A stretch of DNA of 64,000 nt, from assembly GCF_009766085.1 (NCBI RefSeq), contig NZ_LMUF01000052.1, forward strand, positions 125,022 to 189,021, given 5' to 3'. Below are positions 15,993 to 25,295 of the stretch, piece by piece. A program made the position numbers and the translations under genes. This DNA is from Burkholderia sp. S171 (GTDB taxonomy: Bacteria > Pseudomonadota > Gammaproteobacteria > Burkholderiales > Burkholderiaceae). Below the pieces are notes generated by a model. That model worked only from the letters and a program-made list of their open reading frames with translations, was not told the DNA's origin and did not search any database. Within the stretch, counting starts at the first letter, position 1; every line of letters begins with the position of its first letter.

Positions 15993-17558
15993 TCATTCCC
16001 GCGCCGCCGTGGACATTACGCCGCCACTGGCGTCCTGCCCGGCCTCCGCATTCCAGCCGCCGCCCAACGCCTTGTACAGCGCGACAAGGTTCGTCGATAC
16101 CGTTGCCGTGCTGTCGACCCATTGCTCCTCGCTCGTCAGCAAGGTTTTTTGCGCCGTCAACACATCCAGGTAATTCGACAGACCCCGCACATAGCGCTTG
16201 TTTGCGATATCCAACGCGCGTCTTGACGCTTGCACGCTCGCATCCAACCGGTCTCGGCGACGCTGTTCCGCGGCAAAGCCTGTCAACGCGTCATCGACTT
16301 CCTGGAACGCCGAGAGCACCGTCTTGCGGTACGTGATCGCCGCCTCTTGCTGCTGCGCTTCCCTCAAGGCGAGTGTGGAACGCAAGCGCCCGCCCTCGAA
16401 AATGGGAATAGAAAGGCTCGGCCCCGCGCTATAGCTGCGCGCACCCCAGCTACCGAGATTCGTGAATTGCGTCGCCTGGATGGCGACGCTTCCGGACAGC
16501 GTGATCTTGGGGAAAAAGTCCGCCTTCGCCGCGCCAATATTCGCCGTCGCTGCATGAAGCTGCGCCTCTGCTTCGCGGATATCCGGCCTGCGCCTCGCGA
16601 GTTCAGATGAAAGGCCAATCGGCACACGTGGCGGCACCACCGGCACGTCCGGCGCTTCCTTGAGCTTCGCTGCGAGCGCTTGCGGATACTCTCCGAGCAA
16701 GACCCCAATGGCGTTGATCAGCTTCGCTTCCTGCTGCTCTTCCTGCGGAATATCGGCGGCATTCGATTCGGCCTGACTTTGTGCGTTAGCCACATCGAGA
16801 TCGGTAGCGAGTCCATGCTTGGCGCGCTCGTTCGTCAACTGTACGGTACGCTCGGCGAATGCGAGGTTTTCTCGCGTAATGCGCAGCTTTTCCTGCGTTC
16901 CGCGCAGATTAAGATAATCGCGGGCGACTTCCGCCGCCGTCGACACAATCGCGTCGTGCCGCGCTTCATTTTGCGCATCAACGGTAGCGCTCGCGTTTTC
17001 TGCCGTGCGCCTTACGCGGCCCCAGAGATCGAGTTCCCACGATGCATCGAAGCCATACTGATACAGGTTGAACGGCGGCAATGCGCTCGATGTGGCGCTT
17101 TGCGTTGGTATGCCGCCCTGTCGTCCACCGAGCCCGTTCGTATCGGTTGCCGACGGTGAGCCGCTGCCCCCGAGCAGGCCAATGACGCCATCGGCGCTCT
17201 GAAGCTCACGCGTGTAGGACGCGTTGCCGTTCAACGTAGGGAACTCGTCCGCTTTCGCTTGTCCGAACTGCGCCCGCGACTCGGCGAGCCGCGCCGCCGC
17301 GATCTTGAGATCGAGATTGCTGTCCATGGCGCGCGTGACCAGCTCGGTCAACAGCGGATCGCCGAAACTGTTCCACCACAGCGGATCAACGGGTTCAGGC
17401 ACCGGGACCGAACGAACGGCATCGGTAGCGGCACCCGTAGCGGCTGACGCATCCGGCCATTGCGCCGGCGTCTGCAATACAGGATGCTTGAAGTCCGGTC
17501 CCATCGTGCAGGCGGACAGGAGGACTACGAACGGAATCCATCGATAATCAATGCGCAT
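15993..17558 (-). CDS. Efflux outer membrane lipoprotein (NodT/OprM family)
   Basis: A 521-residue TolC-like outer membrane factor of the RND/MFS efflux lipoprotein family. A lipoprotein signal (IPFVVLLSAC, Cys17) is followed by TMGPDFKHP, the standard opening of NodT proteins. Two long helical repeats of the outer_membrane_efflux domain follow (LVTRAMDSNLDLKIAAARL, RRPDIREAEAQLHAATANIG, YRKTVLSAFQEVDDALTGF). Its ATG overlaps the EmrB-like stop by 11 bp, so it is the last gene of an adaptor-pump-channel operon driven from the operator at 20258. It supplies the outer membrane exit duct. Confidence 0.95.
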   Translation of the reverse strand: MRIDYRWIPFVVLLSACTMGPDFKHPVLQTPAQWPDASAATGAATDAVRSVPVPEPVDPLWWNSFGDPLLTELVTRAMDSNLDLKIAAARLAESRAQFGQAKADEFPTLNGNASYTRELQSADGVIGLLGGSGSPSATDTNGLGGRQGGIPTQSATSSALPPFNLYQYGFDASWELDLWGRVRRTAENASATVDAQNEARHDAIVSTAAEVARDYLNLRGTQEKLRITRENLAFAERTVQLTNERAKHGLATDLDVANAQSQAESNAADIPQEEQQEAKLINAIGVLLGEYPQALAAKLKEAPDVPVVPPRVPIGLSSELARRRPDIREAEAQLHAATANIGAAKADFFPKITLSGSVAIQATQFTNLGSWGARSYSAGPSLSIPIFEGGRLRSTLALREAQQQEAAITYRKTVLSAFQEVDDALTGFAAEQRRRDRLDASVQASRRALDIANKRYVRGLSNYLDVLTAQKTLLTSEEQWVDSTATVSTNLVALYKALGGGWNAEAGQDASGGVMSTAARE

Positions 17559-19086
17559 TGACCTGTGCCCCCTTAGGCAACTTCGGCAACAAGAAACAAA
17601 CGGGAGCCAGCACGAGCGAGATCACCCCCAGCATGATGAAGACGTCGAGGTAACTCATGACCGACGCCTGCTGCTCGACCGTCGAGGCAATCGATCCGAG
17701 CGAGCTGACAAAGCCGTTGTACGGCGTGATGTGCTCAGCGAGCCTTGCATGATGAAACTGTTCCCGCCACGCGAGCTGTGTTGTCACCAAAGACACGCCG
17801 AAGCTGCCGCCGAGATTACGCATCATGTTGATCAGCGCCGACGCATTGTTGTTCTCTTTCGGCGGGATGCCGATGAACTGCACGGTCGAAAGTGGAATGA
17901 AGAGGAACGGCAGCCAGATAACCTGATAGAGCCGCGACAACGATACATCCCAGAAGCCGATGTTCAAGTCCAGTCCCGCGGTATGCAGCAACGCAAATCC
18001 AGTGCCGACGAGCGACATCATGACCAGCCATTTGGGTTGGAAAAGCCGCCCGGTCACAATGCCTGCTATCGGCATGATGAATAGCGTAACGAGACCGCCC
18101 AGACCGAGCGTCAGTCCAGCATTGGTTGCGTCATAGCCGAGGAGTTCCTGCGTGAATTGCGGCAGCATCTGCGTCGTGCTGTTGATGATGAAACCGAACG
18201 CAAACATCACGCTGCAACTGATGGCAAACGCGCGCGACTTGAAAAGCCGCAGGTTCACGATCGGCTGCGCGGTGGTCAGTTCACGAATGACCAGCGCCAC
18301 GAGCGCAACGCCCGATATCACCGTGAACAAGCAAATGAAATTCGATGAAAACCCATCCTCGCGCTCAAACTTGTCGAGCACGATCTGCAGGCAACCGAAC
18401 CCGACCGCAACAAGGAAAAAGCCCAGGTAGTCGATCCGTAGCCCTTTATCGAGCAGGGCACGCCGTTCCTGCTGCACCAGCTTGCTGTCGCTCACGAACA
18501 TCCATGTCAGCACCAGTGACACGATGCCGACGGGCAGGTTGATCAGGAACACCCAGTGCCACGAATAGTTCTCGGTGATCCAGCCGCCCAGCATGGGTCC
18601 AATGGCGGGCGCGGTGACAACTGTAAAGCCGTACAGCGCGAACGCCATCGCGCGTTTCTCGGGCGTGAACGTATCGGCGAAGATGCTTTGCTCGACCGGA
18701 GCCAGGCCGCCGCCGCCCAAGCCCTGGAGCACGCGAAAGACGATCATCATCGGCAGCGATGTCGCGAACCCGCAGGCCACCGAACTGATTGTGAACAGGA
18801 GCACACAGAGCATGTAAAAGCGCTTGCGGCCGATCACGTTCGCGAGCCATCCGCTGATCGGCAGGACGATCGCGTTGCTCACGAGATAGCTGGTCGTGAT
18901 GTACGTGCTCTGATCGAGACTCGCCCCAAGGCCGCCGGCAATATGCCGGAGCGCCACGTTCGCGATGGTCGTGTCGAGCACCTCCATGAAGGTCGCAATC
19001 GACACGATGACCGCGATCAGCCAAGGGTTGAACGACCCCGCCGCTGACCTGGGTAGGGGTGCATGGCCTGCGTAGGGTGTGGCCAT
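17548..19086 (-). CDS. DHA2-family multidrug MFS transporter (EmrB-like)
   Basis: A 512-residue, 14-helix proton antiporter. Motifs of the DHA2 subfamily are clear: LDTTIANVALRHIAG in helix 1, GWLANVIGRKRFY in the 2-3 loop (motif A), RVLQGLGGGGLAPVEQSIF (motif B) and ALYGFTVVTAPAIGPMLGGW (motif C). It starts three bases after the adaptor stop and ends within the outer-membrane-factor start, so all three are translated together. With the adaptor and channel it would export hydrophobic drugs or toxic acids across both membranes. Substrate cannot be read from the sequence. Confidence 0.95.
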   Translation of the reverse strand: MATPYAGHAPLPRSAAGSFNPWLIAVIVSIATFMEVLDTTIANVALRHIAGGLGASLDQSTYITTSYLVSNAIVLPISGWLANVIGRKRFYMLCVLLFTISSVACGFATSLPMMIVFRVLQGLGGGGLAPVEQSIFADTFTPEKRAMAFALYGFTVVTAPAIGPMLGGWITENYSWHWVFLINLPVGIVSLVLTWMFVSDSKLVQQERRALLDKGLRIDYLGFFLVAVGFGCLQIVLDKFEREDGFSSNFICLFTVISGVALVALVIRELTTAQPIVNLRLFKSRAFAISCSVMFAFGFIINSTTQMLPQFTQELLGYDATNAGLTLGLGGLVTLFIMPIAGIVTGRLFQPKWLVMMSLVGTGFALLHTAGLDLNIGFWDVSLSRLYQVIWLPFLFIPLSTVQFIGIPPKENNNASALINMMRNLGGSFGVSLVTTQLAWREQFHHARLAEHITPYNGFVSSLGSIASTVEQQASVMSYLDVFIMLGVISLVLAPVCFLLPKLPKGAQVNAH

Positions 19087-19088
19087 GG

Positions 19089-20222
19089 TTACCGCACCGT
19101 CACGCGCGGGTTGACCGAGAGGCCGGGCGCGAGCGGCAGGTGGCGCCAGTCGTCGCCATCGAAGACAATCTTCACGGGCAGGCGCTGCACCACCTTCACA
19201 TAGTTACCCGTTGCGTTTTCCGCGGGCAGGCTGCTGAAGACCGATCCGGTGCCGCGCTGCAGACTCTCTATGTGCGCATGAAGGACCTTGTCCGGATAGG
19301 CGTCGACGGTCACATCGACCGGTTGTCCCACGTTCATGTGAACGAGCTGCGTTTCCTTGAAGTTCGCGGTGACCCACATTTCGTCGGGAACGACCGCGAC
19401 CAGCGCCTGCCCCGGTGTGACGTAGTTGCCAAGGTTCACAGTACGGCGCGTCACCTTCCCTGCTTGCGGTGCGAGCACGTCGGTGTAGCTCAGCTGCAGC
19501 TTCGCATTGTCGACATCGGCATGGTTCTGGCGCACCGACGCCTCCGCAGCATCGATCTTCGTCTTCTGCGACGCAACCTGCGCCTCGCCCGCCTGCACCG
19601 CCTGTTTCGCGCTATCGAGCTTGGCGAACGCGCTCTTGGTCGTCGCCTGGCTTTGTTCCAGCTGCTGGCGCGTGATGGCGGCAGGATCGGTTCCCGTGAA
19701 CCGGGCCAGATCCTGTTTGGCCTGCGTCAGGTCTGCTTCCGCGACCCGCACTTGCGATGTCTGCTGCGCGAGGCTGGCTATCTGGTAAAGCAGGTCGGCA
19801 CGCGCCTGAGCGACCTGCGCGACTGCATTCGCTTCCTGCGCTTCGGCCTGTTCAAGCTTCACTTCAAAGTCGCGCCGATCAATCCGCAGCAGTGGCTGGT
19901 CTTTCTCGACGTGCTGGTTATCGGCCACCAGCAGTTCGACGACACGCCCGCTCACTTGCGACGCAATCTGGCTCTGATTGCTATCGATGAATGCGTCGTC
20001 CGTGCTTTCGTAGTGTCGGCTATGCAGCCAGTAGGCCACGCCCGCCACCACGCAGACCAGCAGCACCGTCCCGCCGATGACAGCGTTCAAGCGCTTGCGC
20101 CCCGGGCTCATCGGCTTGGAAGCTTCCTGTTCCTGCTCTTTCCCTGATTCGGTGCGATCGCGATCGCCATCGGCTTTATCTTCGCCGGAGGGCGTGCTGT
20201 TTTCGCTTTCACTGCCGGCCAT
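19089..20222 (-). CDS. HlyD/EmrA-family membrane fusion protein
   Basis: A 377-residue periplasmic adaptor. A charged cytoplasmic N-terminus (SESENSTPSGEDKADGDRD) is followed by one membrane anchor (RLNAVIGGTVLLVCVVAGVAYW at about 50-70). Then come the lipoyl half-motif TDDAFIDSNQSQIASQVSGRV, a coiled-coil hairpin rich in Ala/Gln (110-240), and APQAGKVTRRTVNLGNYVTPGQ. The ATG at 20222 has GGAG seven bases upstream; a TTG at 20234 is in frame but less likely. First gene of the efflux operon, divergent from a TetR repressor, with the shared operator 35 bp upstream. Confidence 0.94.
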   Translation of the reverse strand: MAGSESENSTPSGEDKADGDRDRTESGKEQEQEASKPMSPGRKRLNAVIGGTVLLVCVVAGVAYWLHSRHYESTDDAFIDSNQSQIASQVSGRVVELLVADNQHVEKDQPLLRIDRRDFEVKLEQAEAQEANAVAQVAQARADLLYQIASLAQQTSQVRVAEADLTQAKQDLARFTGTDPAAITRQQLEQSQATTKSAFAKLDSAKQAVQAGEAQVASQKTKIDAAEASVRQNHADVDNAKLQLSYTDVLAPQAGKVTRRTVNLGNYVTPGQALVAVVPDEMWVTANFKETQLVHMNVGQPVDVTVDAYPDKVLHAHIESLQRGTGSVFSSLPAENATGNYVKVVQRLPVKIVFDGDDWRHLPLAPGLSVNPRVTVR

Positions 20223-20257
20223 TGCAATCTCCAAAATAATATTGAGATGTATTCAAC

Positions 20258-20284
20258 AATAGAACGGAACGGTACCGTTCTATT
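20258..20284. promoter_or_regulatory. Inverted-repeat operator between efflux operon and TetR gene
   Basis: AATAGAACGG and CCGTTCTATT form perfect 10-bp arms seven bases apart. Inside lies a second perfect 12-bp palindrome, AACGGTACCGTT. The element is in the divergent gap between the efflux adaptor and the TetR gene. It is of the size and symmetry bound by AcrR/TtgR-type repressors. It is the best candidate operator for the neighbouring TetR protein; its position also argues against a TetR start as early as 20247. Confidence 0.75.
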
Positions 20285-20318
20285 AAAAAAGCCTGCGATA
20301 ATTCCGCCATGTAATTTG

Positions 20319-21044
20319 ATGCAAGGACCCGTGGTGAGCCGGACAAAAAATGTTGATGCAGAGAAAAATTTCTGCCCCATCAAGTCAATTTTCTCGCGCA
20401 AGAAAGGCCGTCCGTCGAACGCGATGGCCGGAGACGTCGAAGAGCGGATCCTCGATGCCGCCACAGCTATGTTCCTGCAACACGGCTTTGGCGGAGCGTC
20501 GCTCGAACGCATTGCCGAGGCGGCCGGCGCGGGCAAGGCGACGCTCTACAGCCGCTACAGCGGCAAGGAAGCGTTGTTTTCAGAGGTAGTCAGACGAAAC
20601 TGCGAGCGAAGCCTGCGCCTTGTGTTTGAAACGCCGCAATCAGCGGCGCTTGCGCAACGGCTGACATTGGTGACGCAGACGCTTGTCACGCGATTGCTCA
20701 GCGACGAAGTGATTGCACTGATCAGAATGGTGGTCGCGGATGCGCCGCGGTTTCCAACGCTGGCGAAACTGACGAGCGACGCCGGCAGGTCACGCGCAAT
20801 AGAAGCCGTGGCGACGATTATCGCCGACCACGCCGGGCGCACATTCGAGCCCCAGGCGCGCGCTGCAAACAAGCGGCACTCGCGGACTCTCGCGACCCAG
20901 ATCCTCGACGCGATCGTCTCGCCGATGCTCATGAGAGCCTTGATGGGCGAAAACCTTGATGAGGTCCGCGGCGACATCCGCTCGCACGTGAAGCAGACAA
21001 TCGCCCTCTTCGTGGCGGCCAACGCACTGGACGATTTCTTGTAA
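20319..21044 (+). CDS. TetR/AcrR-family repressor of the efflux operon
   Basis: A regulator of about 241 residues with the TetR HTH (EERILDAATAMFLQHGFGGAS, then LERIAEAAGAGKATLYSRYSGKEALFSEVV). The helical C-terminal ligand domain resembles the AcrR-C/TetR_C_ AefR-like type. The start is uncertain: ATG at 20319, or GTG at 20334 with AAGGA six bases before it. The frame is open from 20247, but that start would lie inside the promoter/operator. It is divergent from the adaptor gene and almost certainly controls it, with a pump substrate as inducer. Confidence 0.9.
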   Translation: MQGPVVSRTKNVDAEKNFCPIKSIFSRKKGRPSNAMAGDVEERILDAATAMFLQHGFGGASLERIAEAAGAGKATLYSRYSGKEALFSEVVRRNCERSLRLVFETPQSAALAQRLTLVTQTLVTRLLSDEVIALIRMVVADAPRFPTLAKLTSDAGRSRAIEAVATIIADHAGRTFEPQARAANKRHSRTLATQILDAIVSPMLMRALMGENLDEVRGDIRSHVKQTIALFVAANALDDFL

Positions 21045-21164
21045 GCGTGCCGGGGCGGAACGCATTGTGATGTGCGGCTCGTTTCTCATCTCGTTCTCAC
21101 TCAATGCGACCTCGAACGGTCAGCTGCTGAGTTTCGCCCGGCAACGAGCGAGCGATACTTCAGC

Positions 21165-21845
21165 TCAGTGAGCCGACGCTGACTCGATCCCGCGAAGGAT
21201 GAAATCGATTCCGGCGAGAAAATCCAGGCGGTCGCCGTGAGCGCGCAATTGGCCGGCTACGCTGCGGGTGAAAGGGTACTCATCCGGATCGAGTTCAGAC
21301 CACATGGTCGACACCTCGTCTAGAAAGTTGGACCTGTCGAGGCCCTGCTCCCGAGCGATATGCGCGTTCGCCGCGTTCTGCCCGCTGACGCCCAGGATGT
21401 AGCTCAATAACGCGGACACCGCTGCCCACTGTGTGCCATCGGGTACGCCAAGCGCGCAAACCTGCTGGCCTATGCGTTCGAGAATGCGCACCATGGGCAA
21501 CTGCCCCGGGGCACGCGTGAGCGCCGAGCCAACCCACGGATGAGCATCGATAGCATCGAACATGCCCAGCGCGAGCGCGCGAATGGCTGCTTTGGGCGTC
21601 TCGCCGGGCAGCGGCGCGCTCATCGTGCGAGCGATGATGGCGTCGCAGGCGGCGGTCAGCAGATCGCTCTTGCTGTCGATGTGCCAATAAATAGCGCCAG
21701 GACCGGTCGCAAGCCGATCGGACAGCGCGCGGAACGTCAGGCCGCTCTCTCCGCTACTGTCCAGGAGCGCGATTGACGCCTCAATAATCCGATCCCGCGA
21801 GAGCGATTCCTCCCGTCGTTGAGTGCTGCGTGCTTTTTTCACCAT
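21165..21845 (-). CDS. TetR-family repressor paired with FAD monooxygenase
   Basis: A 226-residue TetR protein: LSRDRIIEASIALLDSSGESG and FRALSDRLATGPGAIYWHIDSK form the HTH. The C-terminal domain (WVGSALTRAPGQLPMVRILERIG) is of the TetR_C type common in tetracycline-repressor-like proteins. I chose the ATG at 21845, preceded by AAGAAG; a TTG at 21863 is also in frame. It faces the monooxygenase gene across 109 bp that contain two 15-bp palindromic sites, a layout like tetR-tetX or tetR-tetA pairs. Effector unknown. Confidence 0.9.
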   Translation of the reverse strand: MVKKARSTQRREESLSRDRIIEASIALLDSSGESGLTFRALSDRLATGPGAIYWHIDSKSDLLTAACDAIIARTMSAPLPGETPKAAIRALALGMFDAIDAHPWVGSALTRAPGQLPMVRILERIGQQVCALGVPDGTQWAAVSALLSYILGVSGQNAANAHIAREQGLDRSNFLDEVSTMWSELDPDEYPFTRSVAGQLRAHGDRLDFLAGIDFILRGIESASAH

Positions 21846-21863
21846 GCTGCTTCTTGACACCAA

Positions 21864-21902
21864 TGGAATGTTGTTCCAACATTATCATGGAACGACGTTC
21901 CA
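21864..21902. promoter_or_regulatory. Twin palindromic TetR-type operators
   Basis: Two related 15-bp sites lie in tandem: TGGAATGTTGTTCCA at 21864-21878 (ends TGGAA/TTCCA) and TGGAACGACGTTCCA at 21888-21902 (perfect 7-1-7). Their centres are 24 bp apart, about two helical turns, in the divergent gap of the TetR and monooxygenase genes. A pair of related TetR operators in such a gap is typical of joint auto- and target repression. Confidence 0.7.
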
Positions 21903-21954
21903 GAGCGAGCCTGCATCAGGTCTGATGGCGAGCTCCGACCACCAGGGAATCAGG

Positions 21955-23088
21955 ATGACTACTTCAGTTGCAATCATCGGGGCGGGGCTGGGCGGACTGA
22001 CACTTGCCCGAGTCCTTCACGTTCACGGCATCGCCGCGACAATCTACGAAGCGGAAGCCTCGGCGAATGCGCGAACGCAGGGGGGCATGCTCGATATCCA
22101 TGAAAACAACGGGCAGCTCGCACTCAAGGCGGCAGATCTCTTCGATAAATTCATCGAAATCATCCACGCCGGCGGGCAGGCAACGCGGGTTCTCGACAAA
22201 AACGGCCATGTCCTGTTTGAAGATGCCGACGATGGCACGGGCGGTCGACCCGAGGTACCTCGAGGAGAACTTCGCCGGATTTTGCTTGACTCACTTCCTG
22301 CCGGCACGGTCCGCTGGGGACACAAAGTCACAGCGGTATCTCCGCTTGGCGACGGACGGCATAGGTTGACCTTTGCTGACGGCTCAACGGTGACAACCGG
22401 CCTGCTCGTGGGTGCCGACGGCGCCTGGTCAAGAGTGCGTCCCCTTCTTTCTGATGCGACGCCGGCATATGTGGGCACGTCGTTCATCGAGACATATCTA
22501 TTCGACAGCGACACCCGTCACAAGGCGAGCGCGGAAGCGGTGGGTGCTGGCGCGCTGTTTGCGCCAGCACCGGGAAAAGGCATCTTCGCGCACCGTGAGC
22601 CCGATGGCGTGCTGCACACGTATGTGCAGTTGAACAAGCCAAAGGACTGGATTGACGGCATCGACTTCTCTGATCCGGTAGCGGTCAAAGCGCAGGTTGC
22701 CAAGGAGTTCGACGGTTGGGCGCCGGCGCTGACAGCGCTTATCACCGACGGCGAGACGGACCCTGTGCCTCGCGCTATTCATGCGCTCCCGGTCGATCAC
22801 CGATGGCCTCGCGTACCCGGAGTGACTCTGCTCGGCGACGCAGCGCACTTGATGATCCCGTCCGGCGAAGGGGCCAATCTCGCCATGTTCGACGGCGCCG
22901 AACTCGGCAAGGCCATCGCCGCTCATCCTGATGACGTTGAAGCTGCGCTTATCGCGTATGAAAAGGACCTCTTCCCCCGCAGCGCATCCGAAGCAGCGGA
23001 GGCGGAAGGCGTACTTAAGGTGTGTCTCGGACCCGACGCGCCCCAGAGCCTGGTTGATTTCTTCGCCAATAATCAACCCGCAAATTAA
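21955..23088 (+). CDS. FAD-dependent monooxygenase, TetX-like
   Basis: A 377-residue class A flavoprotein hydroxylase. The N-terminal dinucleotide fold reads SVAIIGAGLGGLTLARVLHVHG with the ribose-binding acidic residue in IYEAEAS. The middle DG motif is LLVGADGAWSRVR, and the GD motif is LLGDAAHLMIPSGEGANLAM. DGVLHTYVQLNKPKDW and the DGAELGKAI region resemble the TetX tetracycline-destructase group in size and spacing. The ATG at 21955 follows AGGGAATCAGG; an ATG at 21925 is in frame. Controlled by the divergent TetR. Activity on tetracyclines is possible but unproven; many relatives hydroxylate other phenolic or antibiotic compounds. Confidence 0.88.
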   Translation: MTTSVAIIGAGLGGLTLARVLHVHGIAATIYEAEASANARTQGGMLDIHENNGQLALKAADLFDKFIEIIHAGGQATRVLDKNGHVLFEDADDGTGGRPEVPRGELRRILLDSLPAGTVRWGHKVTAVSPLGDGRHRLTFADGSTVTTGLLVGADGAWSRVRPLLSDATPAYVGTSFIETYLFDSDTRHKASAEAVGAGALFAPAPGKGIFAHREPDGVLHTYVQLNKPKDWIDGIDFSDPVAVKAQVAKEFDGWAPALTALITDGETDPVPRAIHALPVDHRWPRVPGVTLLGDAAHLMIPSGEGANLAMFDGAELGKAIAAHPDDVEAALIAYEKDLFPRSASEAAEAEGVLKVCLGPDAPQSLVDFFANNQPAN

Positions 23089-23225
23089 CCGGTCAGGTCA
23101 ACCGGGGTTTAGACCATTCAGCCGCGACGCTAGACGCTTCCCCGTCCGGTCACCGTGAACGTTTCGTTTTGCGAAGCATTTGTCGGCGGCTGGCCGGTGT
23201 TTGCCGGCGATGGTGGTCCACTTCT

Positions 23226-25055
23226 TCACACAGAGTCGACACGATCGCGCACAACGCCGCTCTGCCCCATCTGCCCTTGATGCTCGCCGAATTGCAGGGC
23301 AGCAAGCTGCGCATAAAGCGGCGAGCTCAGAAGAAGCTCGGCGTGACGGCCTTGCGCCACAATGCGGCCTTGTTCCATTACGACTATGCGGTCCGCTTGC
23401 TGCACGGTAGCCAAGCGATGCGCGATGACCAGCGTGGTGCGGTTCTGCGCGGCATTGTCGAGTGCCTTTTGCACCAGCCGTTCGCTTGCTGCATCGAGCG
23501 CGCTGGTGGCCTCGTCCAGCAGCAGGATCGGCGGATCCTTCAGGATCGCACGGGCAATCGCTATACGCTGGCGCTGTCCGCCGGAGAGTCGCACACCGCG
23601 CTCGCCCAGGAACGTGTCGTAACCTTGCGGCAACTCTTCGATAAAGCCAGCCGCCGCGGCCATCTCGGCGGCCCGCTGCACTTGTGCGAGCGTGGCATCG
23701 GGCGCGCCATAACGGATGTTGTCGAGCACGCTGCCAGAAAAGATCACCGACTCCTGCAGCACGACCCCGATTTCCCTGCGCAACTCGACGAGCGGCACTT
23801 GCCGCGTGGGAACGCCGTTGATCAGGATGGCGCCGGCCTGGGGATCGTAGAAACGCAGCAGCAGTTGGAACAGCGTGGTCTTGCCGGCGCCGGACGGTCC
23901 AACCAACGCGACATGCTCACCCGAGCGGACATCGAGTGAAAGGCTGGAAAGCGCAGCGACACCAGGACGTGACGGATACGAGAACGTGACGTTATCGAAG
24001 CGGATGCCCTCTCCGCGCGTCGGTAGCGTCACGGTCGTCTCAGCCTCCACGACTGGCGAGCGTGCAGACAGCAGTTGCAGCAGCCGCTCGGTGGCACCGG
24101 CGGCCCGCTGCAGATCGCCCCACACTTCGGCGACGGCTCCCACCGCGCCGGCCGTGAACACCGCATAGAGGATGAACTGGGACAACTGGCCGGCAGTCAT
24201 GCGTCCGGCCAGCACTGCCTGCGCCCCGAGCCAAAGCACGAACACGATGGCACTGAACACCAGCACGATCACCACCGCGGTCAACCAGGCGCGCGCCCGA
24301 ATGCGCTTGAGCGCCGTCTCAAAGGCCAACTCTACCGCGCCGCCAAACCGCCGCGCTTCAAAGGGCTCTTGCGTGTACGACTGCACGGTCGGCATCGCAT
24401 TGAGCACCTCGCCCGCCACCGCGCTCGCGTTCGCTACCTTGTCCTGGCTCGCACGCGAAAGCTTCCGTACGCGCCGGCCAAAGATAACGATCGGCGCGAC
24501 CACCACAACCAGCGTCGCGATAATGTAGGCCGACAGTACCGGACTGGTCACCGCGAGCATCGCCACGCCGCCGGTCAGCAAGAAGAAGTTGCGCAATCCC
24601 AACGACAAACTGGTGCCCACCACCGTCTGGATCAATGTGGTGTCGGCGGTAAGCCGCGACAGCACTTCTCCCGTCTGCGTGGTCTCGAAGAACTGCGGAC
24701 TCATCTCCAGCACGTGGTCATAGACTGCACGCCGCAGGTCAGCTGTGACCCGCTCGCCCAGCCAGGATACGAGATAGAAGCGCAGCGCCGTAGCGCCGGC
24801 CAGTACCAGCGAAACAAAGAACAGTGCGAGGAAATATCGATCGATATGTGCCCGATCGCCACCCGCGAAGCCGCGGTCGATCAGGTATTTGAACGCCACC
24901 GGCAACGCCAGTGTTGCGCCCGCCGATGTGACCAGCGCCAGGAACGCAAGCGCCCATCGTCCGGCATAAGGACGCAGGAAAGGAAACAGGGCAAACAGGG
25001 GACCGATAGCCGGCGAAGGCTGTGAAGACGGTGAAGACGGGACAGCGTCTGGCAT
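23226..25055 (-). CDS. ABC exporter, fused permease-ATPase (MsbA-like half transporter)
   Basis: A 609-residue half transporter. Residues 20-320 hold six membrane helices of ABC type 1 (FLALVTSAGATLALPVAFKY; EMSPQFFETTQTGEVLSRL is the coupling region). The nucleotide-binding domain at 350-590 has Walker A GPSGAGKTT, Q-loop GVVLQESVIFSG, signature LSGGQRQR, Walker B ILLLDEATSALD and the H-loop IAHRL. This type functions as a homodimer and exports lipids or hydrophobic compounds. It stands alone and convergent to the TetX-like gene, so no substrate can be inferred. Confidence 0.94.
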   Translation of the reverse strand: MPDAVPSSPSSQPSPAIGPLFALFPFLRPYAGRWALAFLALVTSAGATLALPVAFKYLIDRGFAGGDRAHIDRYFLALFFVSLVLAGATALRFYLVSWLGERVTADLRRAVYDHVLEMSPQFFETTQTGEVLSRLTADTTLIQTVVGTSLSLGLRNFFLLTGGVAMLAVTSPVLSAYIIATLVVVVAPIVIFGRRVRKLSRASQDKVANASAVAGEVLNAMPTVQSYTQEPFEARRFGGAVELAFETALKRIRARAWLTAVVIVLVFSAIVFVLWLGAQAVLAGRMTAGQLSQFILYAVFTAGAVGAVAEVWGDLQRAAGATERLLQLLSARSPVVEAETTVTLPTRGEGIRFDNVTFSYPSRPGVAALSSLSLDVRSGEHVALVGPSGAGKTTLFQLLLRFYDPQAGAILINGVPTRQVPLVELRREIGVVLQESVIFSGSVLDNIRYGAPDATLAQVQRAAEMAAAAGFIEELPQGYDTFLGERGVRLSGGQRQRIAIARAILKDPPILLLDEATSALDAASERLVQKALDNAAQNRTTLVIAHRLATVQQADRIVVMEQGRIVAQGRHAELLLSSPLYAQLAALQFGEHQGQMGQSGVVRDRVDSV

Positions 25056-25295
25056 CAGAATTCCAAGTGGATCGAAGGTTCCCTCGATTGTGCCAGTGCT
25101 GCAGATTCGAAGACGGACTACGTCAAAGTGTGGCGCTGATCCATGAGTGGTTGCGCGTTCCTTACGTATGGTCTCGGACTGCGCGCCTATTCTATTTCGC
25201 CGGCGCTAGATAGTAAAAAACCGCTAGCTCTGTGCTTGCCGCGACTGCCCTTCTGTATCAAGATCGAGTCGACTCATCAGGAACACGCCATTCTC

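Noticed and set aside
19059..20147. Long plus-strand frame opposite the efflux adaptor gene
   Set aside because: It is the mirror of a clear HlyD/EmrA gene; high GC makes long antisense frames common. No domain or ribosome site.
24075..25025. Plus-strand frame opposite the ABC exporter
   Set aside because: Gln/Arg/His-rich shadow of a well-defined ABC transporter gene.
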